Origin: Armillaria gallica
Taxonomy: Eukaryota; Basidiomycota; Agaricomycetes; Agaricales; Physalacriaceae
Length of the DNA: 64,000 nt
Assembly (NCBI GenBank): GCA_037576215.1
Contig: JBANDB010000007.1
Coordinates: 651,001-715,000 of the forward strand
Direction: 5' to 3'
Within the stretch, counting starts at the first letter, position 1. Each line of letters starts with the position of its first letter. Below, in pieces: positions 46,894 through 58,656 of the stretch. The translations under genes were made by a program, and so were the position numbers. The notes below the pieces were generated by a model. That model saw only the letters and a program-made list of their open reading frames with translations. It did not search any database and was not told the DNA's origin.

Positions 46894-48375
46894 CTCCTTG
46901 GCGCTCTCTTTTACCTCCTCAATTGTTGAGAGGTTTTCCGTGGTTGGGTGATGGTCCCAATAAGTGTTGCATCAGCGTAGTGCTTCTTCCCTGGTTTTTG
47001 GTGCATTAGGGCAGTCGCGCTTGAAGTGTCCAAGCTTGCTGCATTGGAAACACTTTGCTGCTGCCCTTGCTGTGTCAATGTCCATTGGTGCGCCATGTCC
47101 TCTGTATGTCATCCCTGTAGTCATCTTCTTGTCTGTTGTTGTCTGTCCTCCCTTCTGCGGCACAGCTGCCTTCTGCGCCTGTGGTTGAGTGTCAACCTGC
47201 CCTGATCTTTCCATTTGCTTAAGTCACCAGTTATAATCCATTCGGAGTAGGTGAGCCTTCCACCCTTGATAGGTGGTCGGTACCTCTCCGTCGGCTGAGT
47301 ATATGGTGTTTTTACTTGTTTCCCAGGCAGCTTTCTTGATCTGAGCGAGCATGACTTGCTCATTGTCGCATACGTTGGCATAGTAGGCGAGCTCTTCAAA
47401 TTGTTGGAAGAAGAGGTCGCTGTCTTTGAAGTCCACCTGTTGCAGCTTCTCCCACTGTGCATGTCTGATCTGCACATTGGCATCCTTCCAGAACCATGCC
47501 CTGAGCTCTGTCTTGAAGTCATCATACATGGGATAGAACTGATCCCCATTGTCATTTTTTCCGATGACCTGCGCACATAGCTCCTACCATTTTTCAGTGT
47601 CCCCTCTGAGTCGGGAGACACAGAAGATTACTTTATGGGGGTGGTAGCAGAAGTGGTGGTTGAACAGCTCGAAGTGGAGTTCGCACTTTAGGAAGAACCG
47701 GGAGATTTTGTCGGACTCTCCAGTGAAGTCGTCGATGTCTTTTAGTATCTTTGGTTTAAGATCATCATAGGGGGCTGTGTTGTCAGTGGTCAACTCCCAG
47801 GCAGCTGGTGGAGTCAGTGGCTTTCTTGCCAAGGCAGGCAATCGTGGTAGTGCCCATCACTGAGGTGGGGCAGGAGGTTGCGGTGGTTGGGCAGGTTGTC
47901 CACCACCTCCGCCACCTCCTGCTGGGTCAGCCCCGGTGAATGGTATGTAGCCATGAGTGTATGTGCCTGGTGGTTCCTGTCCCCTGATGTAAGAGAAGGG
48001 GCCTATCGGTGCTCGGGGCAGCGCTACCGGTGGAGCATCCGGCATTGGATGCAGGGTTTTTATTTCAGTGTCTTCGTCATAACTAATGGCGCTTTCGTAA
48101 GGAGTCAGGGGTTGTTTGAGGGCATCTGTGTGTATTTTATTCCACAGGAGGCGAGCATTTCGCTCTGCCTCATACTGTAGAATGTCGTCGGATGGGAGAT
48201 CTCTCTGTTTGTTCATAAAAAAGTCATTCTCGGCTTGGGTTCTTCCCCAAGACGGCATGAAGGGTAGTTTGTAAGCAATGTAATTATATAAGTCAATGTA
48301 ATTTGCTTGGTTCATTGGGGTTGGGACACGTTCCTGATCCCCTTCATATTCCTTGATGGCGTTAGATAGTATCAT
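46891..48375 (-). pseudogene. gag: gag of element B
   Basis: Frame of 495 codons from ATG 48375 (MILSNAIKEYEGDQ). It has a conserved block YIDLYNYIAYKLPFMPSWG, a Gly/Pro-rich stretch (GGGGGGGQPAQPPQPP), the capsid-like core KVIFCVSRLRGD and WFWKDANVQIR, and a zinc knuckle CFQCSKLGHFKRDC. Four in-frame stops: TGA at about 47857, 47222 and 46975, and TAG at 47584. The start is chosen because element A has the same start in the same overlap with ORF1; the longer open frame reaching 49158 is out of the conserved frame upstream of 48375. Confidence 0.88.
48362..48375 (-). promoter_or_regulatory. 14-nt overlap of ORF1 stop and gag start (B)
   Basis: ATGATACTATCTAA: gag ATG and ORF1 stop TAA with the same spacing as in element A (7326-7339), although the stop codon itself differs. 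Confidence 0.72.
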
Positions 48376-49381
48376 TGCTGGGAGGGGCATCATTATGGGT
48401 ATTGGGGTTGTTTGCTGGGAGTGGCAGGATGGGGGACGACTCAGAGCCAGAGGGAGACTCTCCATGGATTCTGTCGATATACTGTGCCTCAGGGAGTCTC
48501 TCAGTAGCTGTGTCACTCCCCTTGTCGAGTTTGATGATCTCTCCATGCTCGTTGACGCTATATCTAGCAGCATCATGGTCAATTTCCTTGATGGTTCGAA
48601 AAGGAGTGGATGGGCAGGGAGGTGTGAGGTGCTGCTTGTCGATGTTCCTCCAGTACTCATGGCTGTAGGGTCCACAGCTCCTGGGGCAGGAGGGACCAGC
48701 AACAGGTTCCTGGATAGTTGGTACAGGCTCGAGTGCCTGCTGAGGGGACTGTACAGGCTGGTCCCAAAACTGGACATGCCTGTAGCCTGCTGGGGGAGGG
48801 GTTCGGTGATCAGGGGATCCATCACACGTGGAGGGGAAGTAGATGCTGTATGAAATGGTGATGTTATCCCAGAACTCCTGGTCAGGGGACCAAGGGGCTG
48901 GGGGTGGTGGAGCGTAGTTGATGTTGCTCCAAGGATCGTGACTGGGGGTTGTGGTGTGGGGTCTGGTGTCAAGGCCCATTTTGAGTCCCCCTCCGATGGC
49001 TCCTGTGAAATGGGAGTAGTCGCTGGGTGAGGGAGATTGAGAGGCATACGACTCAGACTTGGCAGAACTGGTGGGGGTGATGATGACGATAGGCATGCAC
49101 CTTCTGAGAGGGGTAGGAGGCCTTCTCTCCAGGATGACAGGAGAAGCCAACTCAACACCGACTTCTTCTTCTGACTCTCTAAGGATGCTGTTGAGTGAGA
49201 TCAGTCGCTGTGGTATGGGTGCTGCGAGGGGTGGCTGCTGCTGTCACTGCTGTGGGATGCCATTTATGATTTGGTTGATGGTGAATCCCCTTTGGCATGC
49301 TGTGAGTACGATGGCTCCTGTGAGGGCAGCACCGCTTAGTCTGAAGAGTGTTCCTGCTAGGATGGTGGGAGTGTCTGACAT
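48362..49381 (-). pseudogene. Leader ORF1 of element B
   Basis: 339 residues from ATG 49381 (MSDTPTILAGTLFRLSG), 43 nt after the LTR. Residues 6-28 are moderately hydrophobic, a weaker membrane segment than in A. One in-frame TGA (49244-49246, CAG-TGA-CAG) interrupts it; the remaining 262 codons down to 48362 are open. Blocks shared with A: LAAPIP, RRPPTPLRRCMPIVIITPT, SPSPSDY/SPSPGEY, EFWDNITISYSIYFP, GSPDHRTPP, NDTI-stop. The same DNA is also open in the gag frame, but only this frame is conserved with A. Function unknown. Confidence 0.82.
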
Positions 49382-49410
49382 GAGGGCTCTGGTTAGGGGG
49401 CTTAGAGAAA

Positions 49411-49423
49411 AGCTTTGAGCTAA
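49411..49423 (-). other. Primer-binding site of element B (self-primed type)
   Basis: TTAGCTCAAAGCT on the minus strand, one base inside the 5' LTR, fully complementary to the LTR motif at 41763-41775 and 49571-49583. Confidence 0.75.
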
Positions 49424-49424
49424 A

Positions 49425-49862
49425 TGTAAGACCCGAACTCCAATCAAGAGTAAACAATGGCTGTATCGCGTTTGTACAGTCACTGTTGAGTCTTGTGGTG
49501 ATTGATGATCAAGTAAGTATTTGGCAAGTAGCGCTCAGCGAGAATGAATGTGTTTTGGTATGAATAAATGTTAGCTCAAAGCTAAGGAATATACAGCTTT
49601 GAGTAGACTACTTAAATACTAAAGTGAGGGTCCTAATAATAAGTGCACTGTGTTAGAAAGTGAATAAGCAAGTACATGGTGACCGAGAATAAAACATATG
49701 TCAAGGGCTTGTGACTGTATAAGTTACATGGTAGCCAAGTGTGACTGTATCGCAATGTGAAGACTCCATGAAGTCACGTATCTGAAGATAAGATAAGAGT
49801 AAGCACCAAAGATAAGATAAGATAAGAGGCACTTAGGTAAAGAAAATGAATAAATCATAACA
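49425..49862 (-). repeat. 5' LTR of element B
   Basis: 438 bp, TGTAAGACCC to CATAACA. GATAAG repeats near 49786-49827 in U3, TATA-like box and primer motif (49571-49583). Confidence 0.93.
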
Positions 49863-50203
49863 CTTTCCCTGTTTTCATCGATGCTGCTTGAGAAGAATCT
49901 TACTTTGTTGTCCTCTGTATGAAGGAGGTTTCTCCTCATGCAAGCTGTGGCAAGTATACCTTTCAGATTGACACCTTTCTCAAATGACACTTGTTCCTGT
50001 GGGTAAGCCTTACTTATTTCAAGATAACAGTTGCTAATATTGATGCCAATATGGCCATCTGTGTTGTCTGGTATCCATTTCTTAAATGTGCCTTCAGGAA
50101 ACTGCCTCTCAAAGACCAGCTGCCCTTCGAGGATATTGTCTGTAGCATCTTTGAATTTCTCACAGCCAAGACCCATCAGGTGAATGTGCTGCTGTAGGAA
50201 CAT
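49863..50203 (-). pseudogene. Conserved-looking ORF cut by element B
   Basis: Minus-strand frame from ATG 50203 (MFLQQHIHLMGLGCEKF) through FKKWIPDNTDGHIGINISNCYLE and FEKGVNLKGILATACM to SSSIDENRE, where it meets the LTR. The composition and a possible splice acceptor (TTACAG) just upstream suggest a true exon, but I do not recognise the family. On the other side of element B the joined frame stops within a few codons (or uses a GTGAGC splice donor), so the gene was either cut by the insertion or ended in an intron here. Confidence 0.45.
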
Positions 50204-50250
50204 GTAGTTGTCTCTCCTATATTGTGCTGTAAGTCTTTGATATTTCAGCT

Positions 50251-50757
50251 ATGGGTCATAAACTTACAATGGTGTATCGTTATATGCCTCGTGTTTCCAT
50301 CTTGTACATACCAGAACAAGGCATACAGATCGACTCAATACAGGCATGGCTATCAGATGGTGCTCCTCATTCTCACATAAGAAGACAGTGTCCACATTGT
50401 GACAAAGACATAGTTAGAAGAATACAGTTTCTATCAGCCCCTTCATTGCTATGCTTGGACCTTGGAAATGTGAACATATCTGATGTTGAATGGTGTATAC
50501 AAGTGGTAACCGGGGATGTGACCATGCTATATGATCTAGTTGGTCTTGTTTACTTTGGTCAATCACACTTTGTCACTCGCTTCATAGACAGACACGGTGT
50601 GTTGTGGCACCACAATGGCATTGCAAGTGGAGGTTCCTTTATCAATGAAGGTTATGCAGAAGAGCACACATCTTCATCGCTAATGCAACACAACAATACA
50701 AGATTAGTAACACTTGTATATGTGAAGAGGATTGATGGAGACCAGTGGCGATTCTGA
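50251..50757 (+). CDS. Ubiquitin-hydrolase-like domain protein (tentative)
   Basis: 168 residues from ATG 50251 to TGA. A C-x2-C pair (CPHCDKDIVRRIQFL), the strand LLCLDLGNV, then LVGLVYFGQSHFVTRFIDRHGVLWHHNGI, which resembles the His box of USP-type ubiquitin hydrolases (YDLVG...HF..R.....W..NGI). The nucleophile Cys box was not found, so it would be a C-terminal fragment, a partial gene or an inactive relative. It is divergent from the truncated ORF at 49863-50203, 47 bp away. No stops inside. Confidence 0.5.
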   Translation: MGHKLTMVYRYMPRVSILYIPEQGIQIDSIQAWLSDGAPHSHIRRQCPHCDKDIVRRIQFLSAPSLLCLDLGNVNISDVEWCIQVVTGDVTMLYDLVGLVYFGQSHFVTRFIDRHGVLWHHNGIASGGSFINEGYAEEHTSSSLMQHNNTRLVTLVYVKRIDGDQWRF

Positions 50758-51239
50758 GTGTATTCTACAATTATCTTATCAGTTTGTATAATTACAGCAG
50801 TGGCAAACATAAGTGTGGATGTGATCTTATCTTATCAATTGTATAATTGTGTAATGTGTATTTGAAATGTAATTTTAGCATTGTTGCTGTAGCTCACACA
50901 GGACCCAGACCTGCCATGCCCCGTGACAGCTCACCACTTCATATTCCGATGAAAGACATAAATATACTATTATACAGTATGATATATGAGAGAGGAGGTG
51001 TTGTGGTGAGACCAAGTGCAGACGATGTAAATGGATATGGTTGAGTGTGGTGTGAGAGATTATTAATATTATGTGACTGCTAACTGTCGAAAGTCTGTCG
51101 AAAGTGTGCCCACTATCAATGGAGAGGTGGGATGGTGATGAGAAACAGCATCCAAGTCATTGCATCACTCAGCTGGAAAGAGTGAAAAAGTGGCTATATA
51201 AGGTTCATGGAAAAACACCTGTTATTTTATAAAGTATTT
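50758..51239. other. AT-rich spacer, no gene seen
   Basis: Contains a partial duplicate TATCTTATCA motif near 50772 and 50827 downstream of the tentative gene. No frame with family resemblance. Confidence 0.45.
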
Positions 51240-53081
51240 GAAAGGCTCACTGTCGTAAGTCTGACATGCCTCCAAAAGTTTACAGCGCAAGCCCTATGGC
51301 CCAGGATATCAGTGCAGGAAGAGTCAGAGGAGAAAGTGAACATACTATAAGTAAAGTTCACCGTGACTCATCACGGTCTATGGATGTCTATTAGATTAGC
51401 CACAATGGGGATGGTGAGCGTGTCGAATTCCACATCTCGAAGGTCGTCTCTGTGCCTCAGAAATAATTGACACCAGAAGACCATCCTATATATAGATGCT
51501 AAACTAGTTTTAGTGGGAAATGGAAGGCAAATTGAAAGTACCACAGACATGGATGGCATCCATGCCTCAAATGCAAGTCCATAAACTGAAGGAGTGGTTA
51601 GCTCAGCGATGTCCATTGTAATGCTACCCTCCCACACAAAGAAACAGCTGAGAAGTAATATTACTGAAGAACAAGGTCAGAAAGAGATGGAGGTAACAGA
51701 GCATATGCCTTACCTTTGGGCCTGTGAACGCAATCCAGGTTCTCGACCTCAGCTCCATCCTGTGTCCCATGTGATTAGCGCAGAATGCTGATGCACAGAC
51801 TTGAAACATACCTCGAAGCAGATCAACATCTCGCAGCTCATCTCCAGCAAATGGTCAAGCCCCGACGACATCGAAATGCCAATTACTAGTACTGCCGAGC
51901 TCTATGGAGCGATGTCAAGGCCCGAGTCATAATGAGCTTGCATGGGAGAGCATGGTCGGTGGTCCAATCAGCCCAACCCCTCCCTGCTTGATGTGCCAAT
52001 TCCACCATTCCATGCATCTTGGTCATCGTAACGCAATATGATTCATTTTGTTGGTGCAGAGTTCAGCCCACCCTGCTGAGAGGAAATGTCATATGCTGCA
52101 GAAAAGGTTGGTCAAGTATAACCAAGCATGGAGTCAACAATGCACCTTGTAACACTACACCTCGTTCCTTCGACATGTCCTTGAGGCAGGAATAGTCGCC
52201 AGAGGGAAGGAGACAAGGGATTTGAGGTTTGGATTGAAACCCACACCCTGAATCAGTGAGTATTACCATTACGGTCCTTCCTGCACCATCCTTCAATGCA
52301 AGCCTGAATCTCCCTATCTCACTTGCCGGAGCGCGATAAGTACGCTGTCTTGGTGCGATCCCTAGTCCCACATAATAATAAAGTTGAGGATAGTGCCAGT
52401 AAGAGACTGACATGGACAGGATCAAAGGGAAGACACGAGATGCTGGTGGATCTAGGTGGGAGTCTGTTAGCCATAGAGAAGCAAAGCAAGCATCAATGTC
52501 TCATCTGAATTTTGGCACAAAACTCTTTTATAGGCTCCAAGTAGGGAGCCCCAATTATCTAAACCATCCTCTAATTCCAAGATTCACTGCCGTCCCCTGC
52601 ATTGAGCTTGCAGTACATTATCTCAGCACAAATTCAACACGATGAATTGAGTTTGACATCTTCCTTCGAATGAGGTGTCCGCAGGTAGAAAGAACAGACT
52701 GCTGAGCATTGGAAGGAAGAGAATATATGTGAGTGTCTCGATGAAGAGTTTTTGGGGCATGGCAACAAACAAACCTACCACTGATCCTATGAACATTCTC
52801 GACATCGCATGCTGGAGCTTGCAATATATCATGTTTGTCTAGCTCATCACAGTGGCGCTTAGAGGTTGACAAGAGCCAGTAGAGTCAATGACCTTGAGGC
52901 CAATAGACGATTCATTTCGATTCCAGGGTGCCACCCTTGACGTTAAGGCCCATTTATAGGCATAGGTGTATGCCATAGAGAGCATCTGAATCCAAATTCC
53001 GTGTCTTCCTACTCGATCCGAAATTGCCTGAGAAACCTTGGTGCCAGTTTGACGTATTTGTGATGCAGATGCTGCTGTGAG
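51240..53081. repeat. CpG-poor copy of the dispersed repeat (V copy 2, left part)
   Basis: Runs parallel to 37.6-39.7 kb: ATGCCTCCAAAAG near 51267, TTTTAGTGGGAAATGG near 51509, AACTGAAGGAGTGGTTAGCTCAGCG near 51584-51608 and TTGGTGCCAG near 53039. Where copy 1 has CG this copy generally has TG or CA. It is cut by the hAT transposon at 53082 and resumes at 57541. Confidence 0.65.
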
Positions 53082-56000
53082 TAGTGTTGCCACTGCTCTG
53101 CTTGGCTCTGCTTTAGTTGGCTTTTCCCAGCTCTTGCCATTTTTGTAGCTTTTTGTGAGCTGAGCTGTCAAAAATATCAACAGCTTCGCTTGGCTTGAGT
53201 TCAGCTTTGGAAAAACCCCTCGCTCAGTTACAAATTAGAAAATGAAAAGAAGCTATTTATTTTTCACTGTGTAGTAGCTCAATATATGCTGCTACATCCT
53301 CTGGTACATTCTCTTCTGCAGCCATTGTTGCCTCCAAGGCTGCTGTCTCTTCATCCTTGGCCATACCACCTGTGAAATTAAGAGAAAGACCATGCTTAAA
53401 GGCATACTTTATCATTTGCAAAGCTTCCATCAAATCAGCTGCTATCTGATTGTGTTGTGCCGTGGCTGTCTTCTTTCCTGATGAAAAAACATGTTCACAT
53501 GGAACTGAGGTACCTTGAATGGGTAAAATATCCATAGCCATTGCAAATATGGTAGGATATGCTTTTTGATTGTCCTAGAGCAATATAAACACAAGAGTCA
53601 AACACATCACAATAGCAAACATACCTGCCAGTATTTGACCATGTCATTGCCACATTTTATGTCAGAAAGATAAGCCTCTACTTCAGCCTCAAGGCTTCGT
53701 GGATGGACAGCTGTATCAAATAGGTTGTCACCAAGAAGATCATCAGCCCAATTGGTACAACCCTTGGCCTGAGGGTGAACAGGTGTGGGTGGTACGGCTG
53801 CAGTTTGACAGTATTCACGAAGCTAAATTGCAGCAAATAAGAATAGAATGAGAATGAGAATGTAATTCATAACAGACTGTATTTATAAACAGCGATTTGG
53901 CATCAGCTTCTTCCTCTGGTGTGTATTGGCTGAACCAGTGGAGCTTTGTGTTTGGATTGAGAACTAAGAAGTTGACATCAGCATTATGGGAGCAAAGCAA
54001 TGCAAAACCAGCCTACTTGTAGCTAAGGTGTATGCTGGTACTACCTCTGTATAGTTTTGGTAGGTCTTCAGTTTTTTGAGACCATCTTGAATAGCTGGAG
54101 CAGCCTCAGGAAATTTGATCTTGAGATCTTCCCACAGCTGCATCATTCTTCAGAAGCTGGGTATTGCTAATGCAAGGGTTGGTGTCTTGTCTGTGGAAAG
54201 CTTCTGTTGAAATGTGTGCAGTACCTGAAGGCAACAATTCAGTGAGGGACAATAATTGACAGCAATGAAATTTACAGCCAGGATTTGGTGGATGATATCC
54301 AATGCTTTCCACTCATCATCAGATAACTGGTGTTTACAGAGTTCTGCAAAATCCTCATTCTCCAGAAACTTTTCAATACCCTGAATCAATTAGCATATTA
54401 GCATCACTTTGCAAAGAGGACTCACCTCATGTAATAGAATAGCCTGTTCTATCATGATGTCCATTGATGACCAGCAGACATCAACATCCAGAAGAAGCTG
54501 AAGAACCTTGACATCAAGTGACTTAGAAAAACAAGCAAAGCTATGCCATCACAATGAAGAAACACAGATCTATAATTGTAATTCATAACAGCATCTCAAG
54601 TAATTTATCTCCACTTACCACACAAATCAATGCTGTTGTGGTTGCTATTGGATCTTGGATGATATCAAGATATTCTAAAAAGTATGAGAACGTAAATAGT
54701 ACACTGATGATTAAGCTTACCTGAAAGTAGGACTGCATCTAGTGCCATTACTGCTGATATAACATCTTTGCAGGCGAGATTAACAATATGTGCAAAACAT
54801 CTGACATAGAAGCCATTTTAGTAAGTCAAACTAGAAATAGAAAGAATTGATTGTACTGTATTCTTCACTCTATTGCAATAAACATATATCCTCGATGCTG
54901 AAGATCATGCTGAAGAGACACCATGAATGTGCCATTATTTGAGGCATTGTCTATTGTAATCCAACCTAACTATGGTATTCATGCATAAATGATGTTCAAG
55001 GTTAGCTAATAGATATAAACCTTCAATTGATGGTTAAGAAGTTTACTTGTGATTCCAACATGGTCAGTGATATAAAGGAAAGCTACCACCAAGTGCTTGC
55101 CATCATGGCAGCCAGGAACCCTGCAGTAGCCAATGAGATCAGAGTGCAGATGTATCATTGTCAAGCCATCCACATTTGTTCCGGTCACTTCTATCCAATG
55201 AGCTGTAACTGCCATGAAATTGACAAGATTGAGATCAGTTGATAAGTCCATTGTTATCAAGACATGGCCAAGGGATGACTGCAAATAAATAAGAATGCAA
55301 AACCCACACATTAATACATAGCAGGTAGAAATAGACTTACTTCCATCTCACTCTTAAGTGTGGCAATATATTTCTCCCATGTTTCAATAACACACTTTCG
55401 AATGTATGTACAATGAAGAATATCAGCATCAGTAAGGTCTTCCCAGAGCATGAGAAAGATCTGTCATAGCTGCAGACATTCAATCACATTGATAGACTGA
55501 AAGGAAATGCTTGACAGACGAAAACCATAAGAGAAGGCCATCATACCTGGTCATCTGCAATTATCCACTCAACAATTGCATCGACAAATGCATCATGGGA
55601 ATACTCAGGAACAGTGAAAGACCCAGCAGATAATGGCCCCTCTTTGAATTCAGAAGCACCATTCTCACGCTGAAACTTTGCTGCTGCTTTAATTCCAGCA
55701 CCTTTGACTGATACCCCCATTTTGTTGCATGTGGAAACCCAGAGATGCAAGTGTTCCTTAATGAGGTGATGTCATAGGCCTATTGTGCCAGTCTTGATGC
55801 TGTACGTCTTGTCTTTGCTATTCTTCTTGTGTTTGTCACCTGTACTAACAAGTGAATTTGAATGAGAAAATATATCCCAGGACCTAGGAAAGTACAAACT
55901 ACTCACCAACACAGCTTACAAATGCGGCTCTCACCTTTCTCAATAAAAAGACCATACATCATCAGTGTTTCAACTGTTATCTGTCACAGATGATGGCGAC

Positions 56001-57532
56001 TCAGAGCCTGAAGCATTGGACAATGAGAGACTTTGAATATCTGATGTTGGCAACCCTGGAACAGAAGGGAAGGACTCATCTGATGAAGTTTTTGGTGGAT
56101 CAAAATAAACAAATTGATTTGACATCACATTGGTGGGGATGGTGCAGGTAGGAGTTGAAACTGGTAGTGCATCTTCAGGACCTTCGAGAGTGTGTGGTGA
56201 CAATGGCAGAAGCAGTGAAGCTATGAAAGGATGTTTTTTATCATTTTTGTCAAGTTCCTGCATTGTAACACCTAAATGATGCCAGTATTAGAACTCAGTC
56301 CACAGACCACCAGCATATTAGTAAACTTACACATTGATTGCAGAGGTACAGGGTCCTGGCAATGGTGTGGATAGTCATACTGGTGACTACTGCCATGCTC
56401 TTCAATGTCAGTATTTTTGATTGAAGGTGTTGCAGTGTGATGACTTCTCATTTTTGGTGGCATTTCTGACAGGGTATCTGCAGCACAGGACTCAAGTCAG
56501 AATTACTGCTTGTGATGATGGACAGATAAGATACACCAACTAACCTTGTTTACCATCTTTGCTTGTATTTATTGGAGGTATTAGCTGGTCAGCAGCTGCA
56601 TTAAGGGCCTTTCCCTTTTTCAAGCACCCTTTTGGTTGTCCAGCAGACAAAATTGTTTAGCCAAAGTTCAAGTGAACAAGCACACAATGTACCTTTCTCT
56701 TTCTGTGTTGCTTTTTTTGCAGTCTTTTTCTTTGCTTGATTGACATCAGTAGCAGACTCTGCTGGCCATTGGTAAGTGGACCATGCTTTGTTAACACAAT
56801 AAATATACCTTGAACAAAACCTTCAACCTGGAATGTGGTCTAGAGTGCTCTGAAACCACCAGGCAGGGTTGTTTCTGCTTCAGTTGTATTTTGTGATCCT
56901 TTAAGACATGGGGGCATGGCAGGATTAGGAGGTGAGTAGACGAAGGCAAAATATGAGCCCTTATATATGAAACCATGTCCCAGTGACCTGTAGGCTGGTG
57001 TCAAGGGCAAAGCTTATTGTTAGACATGATTTGAAAAACTGGGAATCCTAGGAATGAAGAGCACAGCAATGCTCGAGAGACAGCTGAGAAATCTCAATGC
57101 AGAAGGAATGAGTTCTATTTGGTATAGGTAGACTCCCATACACCAGAGTGTGTGGCGGTATAAATGTGTTTATAGCAAGAGGAGACTAAGATAGTTAATA
57201 TATCACAATTCAGTGCTGGAGCAGTCTGGAGATTCAGAATATGTTGAAATATATAATAGAAATAGGAATATAGTAGACAGGATGCAGAAAATCAAGAAAC
57301 GACACCATAAATGTCGACAAAAGTGAAGGAAATTGAGGATGATGCCAGTGGATGTGTCAGCATCCCATTTAGGAAGAAGCTGATGGCTTAGCTGGCTTTG
57401 AACTGGCTCAAGCTGACAACTTGCTGAGTGAGACAACCCTAAACCAAGGAGCTGCTAATCCCACTTCGGCTTGGCTATTTCCAGCTCAGCTCTATCAGCT
57501 CAGTAGCTTTAGCCTGAGCAGCAGCAACACTA
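53082..57532 (-). mobile_element. hAT DNA transposon (4451 bp)
   Basis: Begins TAGTGTTGCC and ends GCAACACTA, with perfect 8-bp target copies GCTGTGAG (53074-53081 and 57533-57540). An uninterrupted homologous site exists in the GC-rich repeat copy (GCTGTCGCGAG near 39698). It carries a multi-exon hAT transposase on the minus strand. Its ends match the MITE at 27126-27816. Confidence 0.93.
53257..56976 (-). pseudogene. hAT-family transposase, degenerate
   Basis: Minus strand, many short introns. Exons in order: possible BED-finger end (GTIGL-stop-HHLIKEHLHLW, about 55780), SHDAFVDAIVEWIIADDQ (55590), IFLMLWEDLTDADI and IETWEKYIATLKSEME (55460-55340), MAVTAHWIEVTGTNVDG (55220), LGWITIDNASNNGTFM (54970), RCFAHIVNLACKDVI (54800), YLDIIQDPIATTTALI (54670), LLLDVDVCWSSMDIMIEQAILLHE (54510-54430), FLENEDFAELCKHQLSDDEW (54370), IMLWEDLK-type block MMQLWEDLKIKF (54146), VLNPNTKLHWFSQYTPEE, and the C-terminal dimerisation block ILPIQGTSVPCEHVFSSGKKT (53530) to the stop at 53257. 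TGA codons at PSF-stop-RMMQ and LQL-stop-QIF break it. N-terminal exons 55.97-56.98 kb are less certain. Confidence 0.85.
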
Positions 57533-57540
57533 GCTGTGAG

Positions 57541-58656
57541 GAGATGGAAAGACAGGATCTGGGGGAGGAGAAAGGCTCTTAGCTCAGGGATTGATAGAAT
57601 GATGAACATCTTATCCAAAACCCACTCTTCGATACAACTACAGTCCATTTCTCTAGGCACTCTTGCATCTCACTGGCATCTGTTATCTTGGTGTAATCAT
57701 GATCCCACATATTGGGGCTGAGGTTGGTGATTACATAAAAGGGATCAGAGTAGGACACTATGTAAAAGTACATTGACTATAGACAAGGAAAGTGAGCATC
57801 AACAGCTCACCTATGTACATATGATGCCAAGAAGTTGTCCATCACATCATTGAGATGATTGAGCATGTCTTCAGCAGAATGTTCGAGTTGGTCATACTTG
57901 ATCTCATGGGCCACAATTTCATTTTAATACTTCTCATTCAGTCACTTGTCGCAGTCTGGAGAAAGTTCGTGCCATTAATGTGAGACCATCAAGGACGATG
58001 AGAACAAGAGTCGAAGGTGGAGGTAGGCCTAAGAGGTCTGATCAGTGATGTTGTGCAACATCGCCGCTTTTTGGGGCCCACAACTTCTCTCTCCTTTGAC
58101 ACCCATCCACCATCATACCACAGCTCAAGTGAGTAACAGTGAGAGTGATATGAATTGAAAGCAGGATGATTCTACTACTAATACTACTACTTATGTACAA
58201 AATGGCATCAACTACTAAGTATGTAGCAAAGGAACACAAAGGTGATGTTAAAAATTCTTGCTATGTGTCCAAATAAAAATTGCATATCATACCAGCAGCC
58301 AAAGTTTACTCCAGGAACCACATTTGTAAGACTAAGTGTTAGCCTATATATCTCTTAATCTAGGCTAGGATTCTGTAAGCAATTTTATGAGTAGAATCAG
58401 GTCAGTCTTATCAGTAGTACCCAATCACACAAATGTAGCCAAGCCTAGCCTAGGCATAGACTGAAATTACAATCTAATGCTAAGACTTCAACAAGGATTC
58501 AGAGCTTAATCTAACTAGTCTAGTTTTCTAAGTCTGGAATAGTTTAGTGAAGCCTTTGCTTGCAATTGTATCCTAGCATAGTCAATGTGACCTCTCACTG
58601 CTATGATAGTCTATACTAGCCTTAATAATCAAACACTCATCCTCTCAGCACTGTCT
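57541..58656. repeat. V copy 2, right part, and spacer
   Basis: Parallel to 39.7-40.7 kb up to about 58240: ATCCAAAACCCACTCTTCG (57613), the antisense block EEWVLDKMF, and TACTACTTATGTACAAAATGG near 58185. From 58240 to 58656 nothing is recognised. Confidence 0.6.

Larger units (their letters stand above)
41621..49862 (-). mobile_element. Ty3/gypsy chromovirus, element B (degenerate)
   Basis: Complete 8242-bp element on the minus strand with perfect 5-bp target copies CTTTC at 41616-41620 and 49863-49867. In sense order: 5' LTR, PBS, leader ORF1, gag, pol with chromodomain, polypurine tract, 3' LTR. It is about as long as A, clearly related throughout, but with different LTRs (TGTAAGACCC end). 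Pol has about sixteen in-frame stops, so it is dead, yet there are few indels: decay has been almost purely by substitution. Confidence 0.95.

Noticed and set aside
47857..49158. 433-codon frame over ORF1 and gag of element B as one gag
   Set aside because: Upstream of 48375 this frame is Ser/Pro/Leu-rich and not conserved with element A; the conserved frame there is ORF1. The gag start is placed at 48375.
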